Assembly (NCBI RefSeq): GCF_016802725.1
Contig: NC_052672.1
Coordinates: forward strand, 440,001-504,000
DNA from: Solenopsis invicta
Taxonomy: Eukaryota; Arthropoda; Insecta; Hymenoptera; Formicidae
Length of the DNA stretch: 64,000 nucleotides
Direction: 5' to 3'
Position numbers and translations under genes: made by a program. Shown piece after piece: positions 11,173 through 22,960 of the stretch. The notes beneath the pieces were generated by a model. That model was not told the DNA's origin and ran no database searches. It saw only the letters and a list, made by a program, of their open reading frames with translations. Positions within the stretch are counted from its first letter, which is position 1. Each line of letters starts with the position of its first letter.

Positions 11173-11505
11173 CTCTTAATTTACGAGATTTGCTGCAGCA
11201 AGGCCGAGATGGTGAATCAATGCTTGGGGAGTTTGAAAGGGGGGAGGGGGAGGGAGGGTGAGGTTGAAGTCGATACTGGGTCACCCAGAGACCACTTCAA
11301 GGATCCTCTTTGCATTGTTGCTTCAGCTCTACACCAAGACCCACCAAGGACCTTGTACTGACAGGACAGTCGCGCGCTTAACCTAGATAGCACAAATAGC
11401 ATAGCTGACAATAATAAGAACATCATAGATGGACTCGAGATTCGTGCCATTCGATTACAAACGATGGAACTAATGGATTTTCGACACCAGCGGACGCGAA
11501 AATGA
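11173..11505 (+). pseudogene. Degenerate coding-like fragment, unrecognised
   Basis: One plus-strand frame is open from 11173 to a TGA at 11359-11361, then stays open in the same phase to a second TGA at 11503-11505. That makes about 110 codons with a single internal stop, in otherwise AT-rich DNA. From the ATG at 11209 it encodes 50 residues, including a Gly/Arg/Glu patch over a G-rich tract (11239-11259) and then acidic and hydrophobic residues around DPLCIVASAL. A possible acceptor, GCTGCAG|CA, ends at 11198. I do not recognise the family. It could be a decayed exon, a transposon remnant or chance. Confidence 0.2.
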
Positions 11506-12300
11506 GAGAAAAGTAAATCGCGGAGCGACTTTAAAAGCACGTGTTTTATTCGTAAAAATAAAAGTTTTATATATTGTATATAATACTGTAAATAAAAGTT
11601 TTGCATATAGTATACGATATAATGGCGTACAATATAATAGTTTACTTGCTGGTAAATACGGGATGCAATTAATGCTAGAATAAAACCATTAAACGTAGCA
11701 ATTTCTGGTTAATCTCGTTTAAATAAAGGATCAACACATTAATTTCTATGCGCGCTCGATTAATGTAACTGATATTTATACGTTTTCGTAATTAATTATA
11801 ATGGAAGCGCGAACGTAATTGCAGCGGATGGAAAATCAGTTCAATTAATTTTGTTAATGTCACCCGTGTACCATCGGAAACTGATTCGATAAACGTTCCC
11901 AACGAATTTTAATATTAGCTTTTCAAATTTTCTCGAGAAGAACAGCGTAAATATTTGACTCGGTGTAAGTTGGTCTAGTATCTTATTGGCTCTTTCATTT
12001 ATCGCAGGAATTTATTCTGGTGACTGCGTGTACAGAGGAATAACGGTAGATCTCTTTTAAAATTTATGAAGCTAAAGTCAATTTATCGTATTTTTCTGCT
12101 TTATATACGAATTACAACAATAAAGAAAATGGATATAGCGTAAAGTTTAAAATATAAAATATGAAAGACAAACTTTTATGCTTTTATTAATTTAAAAAAG
12201 GAAAAAGCATAGGTAGCAAATTACTTTTAACTCACATTGTGCAAAACATTTACTCAATACCCACGTATCGAGCGCATTAATTTCACGTTGGCAGTAGTTA
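11506..12300. other. AT-rich non-coding stretch
   Basis: AT-rich, with many TAATTAAT-like words that are candidate homeodomain sites by composition only. No gene seen. Confidence 0.5.
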
Positions 12301-13060
12301 TCATTTTACAATAATTACAGCACGATTATAAATCTCGTGCGCCATTTGGCGCATACGATATCCCAGAGCGGAGAGCGGATCGCGCAGCGAATTAAAGCGG
12401 AATAAAAAGAGGATTCCCGGCTCGAAATCCGGATATCCATCGAGGATCCTCGCTGCCGGGCCGAATTTCGCTCGTCCGACATCGGAAATGTAATTCCGAC
12501 TCTCTCTCTCTCTCTCTCTCTCCCTCTCTCTCCCTTTCGCTTTCCTTTCTCTTTCTCGCGCGCGTTTTATAATAAAATTCATGGCCTCGTCCGGAAATCG
12601 CACTCTGTACGTTCCCGATCGGCGAACGCGGGAGCAAGCACGTTTCTTTCTCGCGCTCGATGTGCCGCGAGAGAAAAGTTGCTCCCTCCTCTGTCCTACG
12701 GGTCCCATTCACGCACACCGGATCGCTCGTGCAGAGAGTCGGGGAACTCGTTATTCCGATCACGAGAGGATTCTGCTCGCGCCCGGTACAAGAGAATCTT
12801 TTACGACTCGTGCTCGCGTCGCCAATATCGACGAGGCTTCTCAGTTTGCCTGTATAATACGGCCAAGCGCCCCCTCCGACGCAGGAAGTGGCGCCGAAGG
12901 AATTAGACTGGCAGCGATATTCGCGCCTCCTCTTCGCTACGTAAGTCGATCCACGGAGCAGGATATAAAGCCAACTTATATTTTTAATCCCTCAGTGTAA
13001 TTCAGAGCGATTCCATTCCGAGCGCCGCGCGAGCTGAATACCACGCGGAAAGAATGGCTT
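12301..13060. other. CpG-rich island 3
   Basis: GC-rich and CpG-dense, with a CT microsatellite at its centre. Frames of 120-139 codons on both strands overlap the microsatellite or each other and show no domain. No convincing splice-site pair. Confidence 0.35.
12501..12535. repeat. (CT)n microsatellite
   Basis: A nearly pure CT tract with two CCC interruptions, inside a CpG-rich island. The Arg-Glu-rich minus-strand frames over it are artefacts. Confidence 0.9.
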
Positions 13061-14500
13061 TGCCCCAAGTCTTATTCTAAAGAGTCATCGAAAAATGTGA
13101 GCTAAGCACAGATTTGCAAATAATTTTGTTAAATTCATTGAAATAATTATGTAGAATGTTCAATTGCGATATGAACAATGCTGCAAAAAAATTTGGATAT
13201 CCGAGCAAGCCAGCTTGAGCGCTTCGATATAATTATTTTGATAATTAAACAAAAATTATTTTCAGATCTGTATTTAATGAATTTTTAAATATTTTAGCAC
13301 GAAACTGTTCTTTCCGTGTAACAACTAGAGATACTTCATGATACTACGAGACTAGATTTTAGAAAATTTCTGCACACGCAGCGTTGACAAAGCAGCGACA
13401 GCGTGCTCATCTCCGTCCGCGTGCGCATCGCGTTTCAAGTACAGAAAAGACGTAAGACCTAAGAACAGAGCTTTTGCGGATGCAGTCATCTCGTATTATT
13501 ATGAGGATACGGAAAATCCAGAGGATTTTAGGAATCTTGAGACGTTATAATTTGGGAATTGAAGGCGGTCCGCGTACTCTGAGATTTTTGAAATCCCCGA
13601 GTTCGCGATAGAACCGGAATCATGAAGATTAAGAGATAAATCCCCTTTTATAAAATCATAGAAACTGAATAATCTATGAACTTTACAATTTTCGTATTTG
13701 AATATTCGGAAATTCGAGAGTCGAAGGTCGAACGCGGAAATGTGAGTCTTGCACGTGGAGAACGTAATTCTCTCTCGTATGAGATATACTTCTCTACTGC
13801 GAGAATTACAATATGGAATTTTGTACCATGATTTTCCGGAAACGAGATACCTGTCTTCTGTAAACTCTCGCGATAACGCTTGAAGCTTACAAGGGTTTCT
13901 CGCGACCGTAAGAAGCGAGGGAAAATTTATTGCTCTCTCAAGCTGACGTTTTCAATGTACATTATTATGCCAACTTTATAAATTATCGTCTGTTTTTCTC
14001 TTGTCCTTTTTATTTCGTGTATTCACCTCGTGAACTTTAATCTGTCACGTCTCAAACATTAATTTTTTCCCAAATTAAAAGTAGAGGGCGAGAATAATCT
14101 ATCCGTGACGAACAGCCCGCCGGATTCGGCTTGATACTTTTTATCACGATCAATTAATTCGATTAGGTATTATCTTGGAAATTTTGTGAATTTTCTGAAA
14201 ATATTATCACATCATACCAGCTTATTTCCTTCAGCCCTATCAGCAATCTCCTAGCAATCTTCTTTACGGAGAGAATTTTCTCTTACAATTTCAAAGAATT
14301 TTTGTGATTTTTTCGGATTTTAAGAATATCCAGCAGCAATAAAATATAAAGTTTATTCGATTAAAGTTTTGATGGCAAATTCTAAAAAGCAATTCTCTCG
14401 TCGTTTCACTTTCTAACGATGTGAATGTTAATTTTATACCAATCTCCACAAGTACGATTTACTTTATAGCAGATTTGCAAACCTCACAATTAGCATGGCT
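13061..14500. other. Non-coding stretch
   Basis: Mixed to AT-rich DNA with frequent stops in all frames. Nothing structured or coding seen. Confidence 0.5.
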
Positions 14501-14599
14501 TCATTTTTCATGAAGTGCCACACCGCTCAATAAATTTACAACCCTCTCGACATACCGCCGGCAATTATCAGCCTCTCGCGTACGTGCATATGTGCCTTC

Positions 14600-14661
<62 letters not shown>

Positions 14662-15200
14662 CGGCTGTCTGCCTTGTCGCGAGCCCCTATCGCTTAATCG
14701 ACGGCGATTCGAGGGTAGGTAATCCCATTCATCGGGCCGAAGACAAATTCCACGTGGCACAATGCGTTTCGAAGTAGGAGACTCGGAGGGTGGCGGTGCT
14801 CGTTCGACTGCGGTTACATCGGGAAACTATGGCACCGGTGGATTTGTGTACGCGCGCGTATACGTGTGCACAGGGAGATGTAGCCCCGCTTCGCCCTCCC
14901 ATCCTCTTCTCGAACTGTGTACATTGGAGATGGCTGGGCGCAGGAAATTCCTTGCAACTCGAATAGTTTGAATAGCTATGTCGTCCGGCTCTTCCCCACG
15001 GTTGTACCCCGTAGTGTTCACCTCGTCCTTCCATCTACGTGTCTCTTCCCCGTCTTCCACGTCAACCGCGTCTCGATCTTAAGCAGGATGCATCCCGCAT
15101 CCGTCTACTGCAGTTTCGTTCGAACCAGCTTATAACGGATGCGTCCGCATCAAAATTATAGTCGTATCTCCCGTCTGCGCGGATCGCTTTACCTCTCTAC
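14501..15200. other. GC-mixed island 4 around a CA repeat
   Basis: A moderately GC-rich stretch with frames of 60-101 codons on both strands. They either run through the CA repeat (His-Thr or Cys-Val alternation) or overlap one another. No recognisable protein. Alternating purine-pyrimidine words (TACGCGCGCGTATACGTGTGCA, about 14849-14870) continue the left-handed-DNA-prone character. Confidence 0.4.
14602..14659. repeat. (AC)29 microsatellite
   Basis: An uninterrupted AC dinucleotide repeat of 58 bp, the longest pure microsatellite in the window. It is likely highly polymorphic and prone to Z-DNA formation. Confidence 0.97.
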
Positions 15201-16133
15201 TTGATTAAAATATATTTGCCATACATCTAGCAATATTCGTGTGTACAATGAAAGTGGTAGCTGTTAAATAATACATTGAAACTCTCATATTTCAGTGCGT
15301 AAACTTGAATTAAAATCGAATAAAATAATTTTGATAGTTTAAATGCAGATCAAATTTTCGTATAAAATACGATTATGGTACAAAGGTATTCTGTTGATTT
15401 AAATAATATTAAGTAATTTTTAATTAACAAGGTACATTCTCTCTTAGAGCTTGAATTTTTATCTCTTAATTTTGTTTGTAAAGTGAAAAATGAGTAAAAT
15501 GAGTAAAAAAATGACATAATTACAGGCATTAATTTCAATGCAATAATTAACACTCTTTCTCTTTAAACTTTTTGTGTTTCTAAATGTCGCAAACGATACA
15601 AATAATTAATATTCATTTCAAAGGAAGAATCAAAGTAGAAAAAAGCAAAGAATTTGTCCGAGACTTCTTAATGTCAATTTGTTAATTCTTCCTCGTCGTA
15701 AATTAAAAGGATTAGGTAATAAAATTAACTCAAAATGCATTTTAAAACAAATTGCACTAAATCGAGCAGTTTCTTCTTCTTGCCTCTCCACTCTGTTGCA
15801 TTTCTACCCTTATTTTCTTTTCTATCACCAGCTAAATCCGGATTAGCGGGATTAGTGGGCATCATTATGGCCACGAATTGAACAAACGAATACCGCGGAC
15901 GCGAATATCGATTTTCGTCGACAAAATTTAACCCAGCAGTTTTCAACTTTTTTTTGTATAAACGCCTGGATTGATTACACTTTAGCTAAAGTCATTGTTA
16001 CTAATTACACATTATATATTATATAAATTAATTGTTCTATAATTGATTAATATCAAACATTATGTACATGAAATTAATTAATATTTTTCAAAAAAGTAAA
16101 AAGGAGTCGAGAATATATTATACAAACGGAAAA
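15201..16133. other. AT-rich non-coding stretch
   Basis: AT-rich with a slightly GC-richer patch at 15770-15940. Short frames only, none recognised. Confidence 0.5.
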
Positions 16134-16710
16134 AGTATATTAAGCAGTTTATTAAGATAATATTTCTTAAAAATACCATCCTTTTCAGCACCAAAAATTT
16201 ATAAGAAACACCTTGTCTAATTGAAAACAATTCTCTATAAACTAGTAATAAAACACTTCTTTATTAAATGTTTTGCAAGTTGGAATTAAAATATATTAAA
16301 GGTTTGTAAAAAAAAATATGAACAAAACATGTTATACAATGTCCATTTTATAACAATTTGAAATAATACTAAGTTGCTAACACATAATTTATTTTTGTTG
16401 TACGTGCTTTTTCAAAATTATTAAAAATTATGATTTGTTTTTATTGTATTTGTTTATTTTATTTTATAAATATAAAAATTTTATATAGTATTTTTCAATA
16501 GAAATAAAAATAAACATTTTTAAAAACGTTGTATAAACTTTTGTGTTGCATAAACGAAGATATTAGTAATTTTTGTAATAATTTAAATTATTACTTCTAG
16601 CTTAATTACTGCTAGAATACTTTTTAAGATACTTATAAGACTTTTCAAACTTCATGCACACATAATTTATAATTTTAAAAATTATAATTTATAACTCTTA
16701 CCTTTAATTA
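16134..16710. repeat. Dispersed repeat R2, copy 1
   Basis: Aligns in the same orientation with 50010-50830. Shared blocks include AGTTTATTA.GA.A.TATTTCT, ATTTTATAACAATT, TTATTAAAAAT, TTTTCAATA and AAGTAAAAA-like sequence, and (A/C)GAAGATATTA. This copy lacks the AT-rich palindrome that interrupts the other copy at the position corresponding to about 16368. No coding capacity. Confidence 0.6.
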
Positions 16711-18811
16711 ATTTTCTAAGACAATATCAAATGTTTTCTCCTTTCAGCTATTTTTAACAAATCGGTACAACAAATATATGAACCATACTTGTTTCTATCG
16801 TACAAATAGTGTCTCTGCGTTTTCAAATAAAAGATAAGTGGGTTTTGCATCAATATAAAAGAATTTGCTTGTGACGTCAGCTTCGTTTTTTCGTCGCTGG
16901 GATGCAGAAAACATCCCAAGTGATTATTCTCAGATTAAAAGTGCTACGCATTTCTAACCTTCATTATCCCGATCAAGCACGTTGACTCTCACGAAGACGA
17001 AGGCATGACGATAATGCCCATATACACGTCGCTTTGATGCGATTTTTCTGCCTGGCGTGGCAAGTCGGCGTACCCGCGAATGTTCTTAAAACTATGGCCG
17101 ACAGCCGCCGGCGAAACTTTGTGGAATTTTCGTCGTTTCCTCTAATTGCAAAAGTTAATCGCGGGTCGAGATATAGCTTTCGGGCGTGTAATTATATTGC
17201 AGTTCGTAAGGCGGACAATGCGCGCCGTTTGGACCGCCCTTTTATTGCATTTATGTGCACATGTAGCGTGTTTTGATTAAACATACGGCGGGGTTTTTGC
17301 AGAATTACGCCAGGCGAGGAGGGCAGGTATTTATTGTGCAGCGCGTTCGTAAATTCCGTCTTATCAAATTGTGAAATTGCCGGCTTTCGTTATCTCGCAT
17401 AACAGGGCGAATTCGCTTTGGGTATGAGAGGACAATGGAAGCGTAAAATGATAAAAATGGAAGATCGAGAGAACTTCCAGCTTCCCATTTAATATTGTAT
17501 AGTTAGCATTATGCAAATGAATATTGGTGAGCACATATATAGTGTTAATTTGTGCATCTATAAACACGGTATATGTATAATTATGGTACAATATTTTCTA
17601 ATTCTTTGCAAAAACGCTTGTTCTGTATGTAATAAATTTCATATTATCATTTTTGTCATATTCGTCATAAAATTGGATGTAACGTTATTATATTGAATTA
17701 CCTTCAGATTCTGACATTACTGAAAATTCTCATAATTTTATAACATTCGTATATATAAAAATTATTGCATATCAAAACTTCTAACACAATGAATTTACAT
17801 ATTTTACTCGTAATAAAGGAATTAATCTTTTTTGACGTACTGTTTTTCCAATACGCAACCAATGTGCACGCAACACGAATGGTTGAATTTATAACTTATT
17901 CTCTACGCTCTCTTCGCATTTTTACGTTAAAACACATTACGCATTATTTTGTTGCAAATTCATTGTGCAAAATCGTGTATTATCGCACAAATCGCTGGCC
18001 CGCCACCGTCGTTAAAATATTGCACGATATAGAAAATATGAAACAGAATTATGCAGAAAATTAAGTTCGGCCACAGTGTACGGCGCAATAGAGAGGGCCA
18101 TCGTTTCGCATAAAATAATCATTAGCATACTTCCGCCGCAGCATGATATATTTCATGTAAACTATCGCGCGGGAACGAATTTTGTCGGTTCCGTTGAATT
18201 AGATAATATTGAGTTATTAATTCGTATATACTAATTCTCGATACATTTTACTGAAAATTTCATTTCCTGTAGTTAGACATTTGATGGAAAAGCAAAATAA
18301 CGGGCAGAAATGTATTTGCATGACGAATCGACCCAGTTGTAGCATATACGATTATTCTTGCAACCTGTCGAATCAAAGAGTTATGTAGGATGTGCTATCG
18401 TTTCATTCGACGGATTACACAGAGCCATGCAGATCCGTATAACAATAAAATAGGTTCCTAGCATTGTGTCTCGCGAAATCTACTGGATATTTTTGCATGT
18501 CTCTTGGCACCGCCAATTTTATCGGTTGGCTTTTTCAAAAATCTAATGCACCTGACTCGCATATTCTAAATAAATCCTAAATTATTTATTTTATAAAAAA
18601 CTGTCACACACAAAAGTTGCGTAATTTCGAAGCATGTATGTACACTTTTCTGATAGAAATGTTTCGTAAATTTAAACAGCTTGTAATTTTTCAAAATAAA
18701 ATGCCATATACCTACTTTGTGCTAAAATTTAAAAGAGTGTCTCTAAAACAAGATTTGGTGACACTTATTCTGAATAAAAATATTAATCTTTATTAATCTA
18801 AACCTAAACCT
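16711..18811. other. Non-coding stretch
   Basis: AT-rich, with a CpG-containing patch at 16960-17360 and another around 18060-18180. Frames up to 99 codons (17765-18064) show no domain. No feature I can support. Confidence 0.45.
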
Positions 18812-18981
18812 AATAGTTATTCAGTAAACATCAACTAACAGTAACGTAACATCAAAATTATAAATTTCCTAATCAGTATAACCGTTACATGCAACATGCG
18901 TTACATTGCATATATATCGTTGAATGGGAAATAATACTATTAATGTTGTATTACTGTTAGTTGTAATATTTATTGAGTAAC
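18812..18981. mobile_element. Hairpin MITE-like element, 170 bp
   Basis: The left arm (TTATTCAGTAAACATCAACTAACAGTAA and following, broken into shorter blocks) pairs with the right arm, which reverse complemented reads TTACTCAATAAATATTACAACTAACAGTAA. The arms are about 40 bp and the interior about 90 bp. The core block CAACTAACAGTAA is exact in both arms. Non-autonomous, with no frame. Confidence 0.55.
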
Positions 18982-19704
18982 AAGATATCTTGCTTTGCTT
19001 CTCGAAAATATGTTTAACGTAGCGTCAAGTTGAAAGTTCAACGCTGTGTTTAGCAGAGTTACGTGAGTAACCTTATCTTAATGTCTGTCTCCCTTTCCAA
19101 AATAGGTGTCCCTAAAATCCGTTTATACATGTATTAACATACCAATTTAATCTAGTAATTAGTGAGGAAACAATACTTTGAATTGTTTCTGATCTAATGC
19201 ATGCAAGATTTAACACCATTGCACTTTTTATAAAGTATATTAAAAAATATGAGATACGCTAAGTTGTAAAAAGCTCATAATAAAATAAAGAAACTAGAAA
19301 AGATAAAACGATGAATTCTTGAAGTACGTGTAACACTTACAATTAGATAAGAAAATTCGGAGTGCAGTTTTCTCGTTAATTACTAAAATAAATTGTATCA
19401 ATATTGACGGGTCTATTTATTTTAGAAAAGGGAGGTAGGAGATCGCGTTGGGATAAGATTACTCATATATATCATTGCGAAGCACCGTTGTTATTGAATC
19501 TCAAGCTTGATGTTATGTTGTGATACAAATTTTCAAGAAACAAAGCAAAATGTCTCATTCGCTATTAGAGCTGGTAAAGGCTAAAATGTTTTGACTTAGA
19601 ATTTAACATTTTTCAAATTTTATCACAAAAGAATATTAAATTCTAAAAACGAGAAATTAACTTTTAAACCTTTAAAACGCTTAAATGTTAATCATAAAGA
19701 AACG
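18982..19704. other. AT-rich non-coding stretch
   Basis: AT-rich with a slightly GC-richer patch near 19430-19500. No gene or structured repeat seen. Confidence 0.5.
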
Positions 19705-19920
19705 TAAGGTAAACTTTCATGTACATATTTATATCCGAACAACCATTCGCAAACTTATGATATTAATCTCGGATTCTTTTTTATTATAACATGAAAGCTT
19801 CATTGTAATATTTAAATATTTAAGATTAATAAAGAAGCCATTTGAGATTAATGTAATAAGTTTCTGTATGGTTGGCTGGATATAGGTGCATGTCCGCATG
19901 TCATTGAGACGTTTACCTTA
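19705..19920. mobile_element. MITE-like element with TA target duplication, 216 bp
   Basis: The left end reads TAAGGTAAACTTTCATGTACA. The right end, reverse complemented, reads TAAGGTAAACGTCTCAATGACA. Further paired blocks are TATATCC and CCAACCAT/CAACCAT, giving imperfect arms of about 50-60 bp. If the element is AGGTAAAC...GTTTACCT, it is flanked by TA on both sides. The right 70 bp matches the right end of the element at 1648-2148, so the window holds two members of one family. Confidence 0.65.
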
Positions 19921-20330
19921 TATTGAAACAATGCAATTTTATACTTAGACTCACATAACTTATTTTATGTTTTTAAAACTCCAGTATAATAATTTTTAAA
20001 AAAATAAAATAAATGAAATATAATTTATTCAATTAAGGTATTTAATAACGATTTTTTATAAAACAATTTTATGAATCATAATTTAAGAGATATTGAAAAT
20101 GTATAAGTAAGAGGATACGTATTGGAAATGATTAAAAATTTCATTGCAATACAACACCGCAGTTGAATTAAAATTTGTAAAAAAATCGTCGCGCTATCGT
20201 AATGGTAAATTGTCATAAAATTTTGGTATTCACAGTAACATCACTCTACTTTGGAAACTATCTCTCAGAATAATTCTAAAGCGCAAACTCGCAGCGACAT
20301 ATGCACGGAAAAATTTATATTTTTCCAGCT
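19921..20330. other. AT-rich non-coding stretch
   Basis: AT-rich. No feature seen. Confidence 0.5.
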
Positions 20331-21060
20331 GACAGTGACAGATCGGCGAACAAGTTGCATGCCGCGAAGATGCCGCGAGATCGCGGAGGAGTCAGATGGC
20401 AAAGTGTGTAACGGCTAAACTTCGCCACCGGTATCGCTGGCCGATGCGATGTCGGTATGCTTTATGACGACGAATAGAGAGGCCGATACCGCGCCGGATG
20501 GGGTAGCGTAAGTTGTGTGGTTCGAGCGTTGCAGAACAGCCGCCTCCCTTTTTAGCCACGTTTCGCAGTCGCGTCTTTTCAGCTCTTGCGTGCAATATAA
20601 GGAGGTTTCTCATAACGGCATACTCGATCCACTCTTTACGCGAATCCGCGTTTTCACTTTGCGAAAGCTCTCGCGCGTTTTCTTCTTTCACCCCTTTCGA
20701 CTCGCTGCACCTCGATCCTCCCTCTTTCCGTTCGCCACCCACTACTCGTTTTGTATTCGCACACCCTCCGACTCTGAAGTGCTGTCGCAGCTGCAGTCGG
20801 TTCTCCTGTAACGACGCCGCTTATATTCCTCATTGACGAACCGGATTTTCTCATGCGGCGACGTTGAGAAACGATCCCCCGATCTCCAACCGAGAGATAT
20901 TCACAAGCTCTCCGTTCGCATCTCGGGCTGCTAATCGATTTTATAGGATACTTTTCTCCGGAGCCGAGAGAAAGAGAGAGAGAGGGAGAGAGAATCGTCG
21001 GTCGTCGTTCGGAAGGATATATTACAGATAAAAACGGAAGTTGCGAAAAGTACTAGAAAC
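20331..21060. other. CpG-rich island 5
   Basis: GC-rich, with overlapping Arg/Ser-rich frames of 66-116 codons on both strands and a GA tract near the right end. No recognised protein and no convincing exon boundary. A regulatory role is possible from composition only. Confidence 0.35.
20966..20992. repeat. (GA)n microsatellite
   Basis: An interrupted GA tract at the right edge of a CpG-rich island. Confidence 0.85.
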
Positions 21061-21797
21061 GAACGAGCTGCGAAATTCATTGTACCATTATCGAGCATCC
21101 AACGTGATATTTGCCGGTTAAGTTGAACGCTTAAATATTTATCGTGATATTTTACTTCATTTTTAATATCGGCTTCTTTGAATAAACGTTATACCTTTAA
21201 GAAGAGATCCTTTTATTTAATCCATCTTTTAAAGTTGAATGAATAATAAAAGACACTCTTACATCTTACCATTAACGAGTTTCCGATTTTTGAAATACTC
21301 GAAATATCATTACGAAGCAATATATAATAAAATAAAATCTTGGTACACCAACGAGTAGCTTTCGACATTTAACTAATATTACTGTTTGACTTTGACGTCG
21401 CATGACTCAGATATTCGCATTGCTTTTCGTATATCTCTTTGTAACATTCCAATGGACATCGTTTCTTCGTCCTGGGGAACGCTGTAAAAGCCGTTGCTAC
21501 GTTTCTTTATCGACAGACCCTATGTGTTCGAGCGTGACGTTGAAAAACGCACGGTAGATCCTTGCCAAAGCGGGCTACGTCAAAAAGAGAAATGCGAATC
21601 CTCCGTGGAAGATGCATTTGCAATCGATCTTTAAAACATCTTGCAAATCATGTCGATTTACGAATGGAGGGTTGCCGCAATAGTACGCAATGCTCCCGAG
21701 TAAGCTGATCTCTCTAAACTAATGTATTTAAAATACTTGTGCTTAATGGAAAACCGAAGTCGTTATTCGTCTTCATCCTCGCTAAGAGAAAAGTATT
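21061..21797. other. Non-coding stretch
   Basis: AT-rich then mixed composition (21400-21700). Nothing supported. Confidence 0.45.
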
Positions 21798-22960
21798 TGG
21801 CATCTGTAATTATAATTGAATGTTCAAATAATTATGGTCAGAAGCTTCATTTTTACAGACTTATTACTGCTACATCGTTAGTAGTAATAACAATCTGGTT
21901 ACAGCTGCCATAAATATATATAGCTGGCACCGAAAATAACTATTTATAGTCATTTTTATTGGTTTAACGCTTTATGTTATTATTACTAATATTAAAGCAG
22001 TATTTACAGTAGAAATGGAGCTTCTACTAATATCAATTATATTAACATTTAATTAGGGTAAATTGGGGTAATTATGGCCATACGGAAAAAATGGCCATAG
22101 TCTGTAATTTCTCCAGTACATTGCTAAATAATGCATTTTTATAATCATTCTAAAAGATAATCAATATTTACAATATTTTATATGCGTACACTATTCAAAA
22201 TATTCTTTCTGAATATTATATGATATTTTGACTACCTGCAAAGTTTTGCGTGTATCCTCTAAAAGCTGAATAACGTCGAATAAATTACTGTTAAGCTATC
22301 ATAATCAACGATGCATATATAATACAGAAATCCAAACTGTAACGTGACTTATAATTTGTACTTTTATTTTTACTATTTATTTAAATACACTGTCATCATC
22401 TTTTTCTTACAATTTGGGTAAGATGGCCCACTTTGTTTTTCTTTAAAATATAGAAGTCTGTTTCTTTTCCTTACTTTTCTTTAAAAGTATTATAACTGTT
22501 ATGTTATTATTGCAACATCAGATTTCAATTTTTATGTTACTATTGCAAAATTATAATTATAACTAAGTAATATATATTTATATATTTAAGATACATATGC
22601 GTATTTATACTAAATATATAAAATTGTAAATTTTATTTATCACTTTAGAAAATGTTACATTCATTTTTAACACAAAACGTGTATAGTCAACTGTGCCATA
22701 ATATTATGGCCATTTTTTCCTTAAAAGTTTGATAAGATGGACAATGCATATTGTATAATATTTTGATAATATTTGATTTCTAATAAGTGTTTTCTCTTTA
22801 AATTTAATAGCATTATTATCTTTAAGATTCAGTAAAATAATATATCAAACATTAATAAAAAATAACAAAAATAAAATGTTTTTTGCATTTCACAAAACTA
22901 TGGCCATCTCTTACCTGAGTTTACACTATAGTCACAAATACCAAACATTTTTCTCTCGTT
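21798..22960. repeat. Dispersed repeat R1, copy B
   Basis: Positions 21798-22054 align with 1337-1647, and the flank at about 22929-22960 (TATAGTCACAAATA, TTTCTCTCG) aligns with about 2172-2205. A different nested element replaces the centre found in copy A. No coding capacity. Confidence 0.65.
22055..22916. mobile_element. GATGGCC-type MITE nested in R1, about 860 bp
   Basis: The left end reads AGGGTAAATTGGGG then TAATTATGGCCATA. The right end, reverse complemented, reads AGGTAAGAGATGGCCATAGT. The motif ATGGCC recurs inside (AGATGGCCCAC near 22431 and TTATGGCCATTTTT near 22704). The interior is AT-rich with no transposase frame. The superfamily is unassigned and the target duplication is unclear. 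Confidence 0.55.

Noticed and set aside
14515..14777. Frames with His-Thr or Cys-Val runs
   Set aside because: They are translations of the (AC)29 microsatellite.
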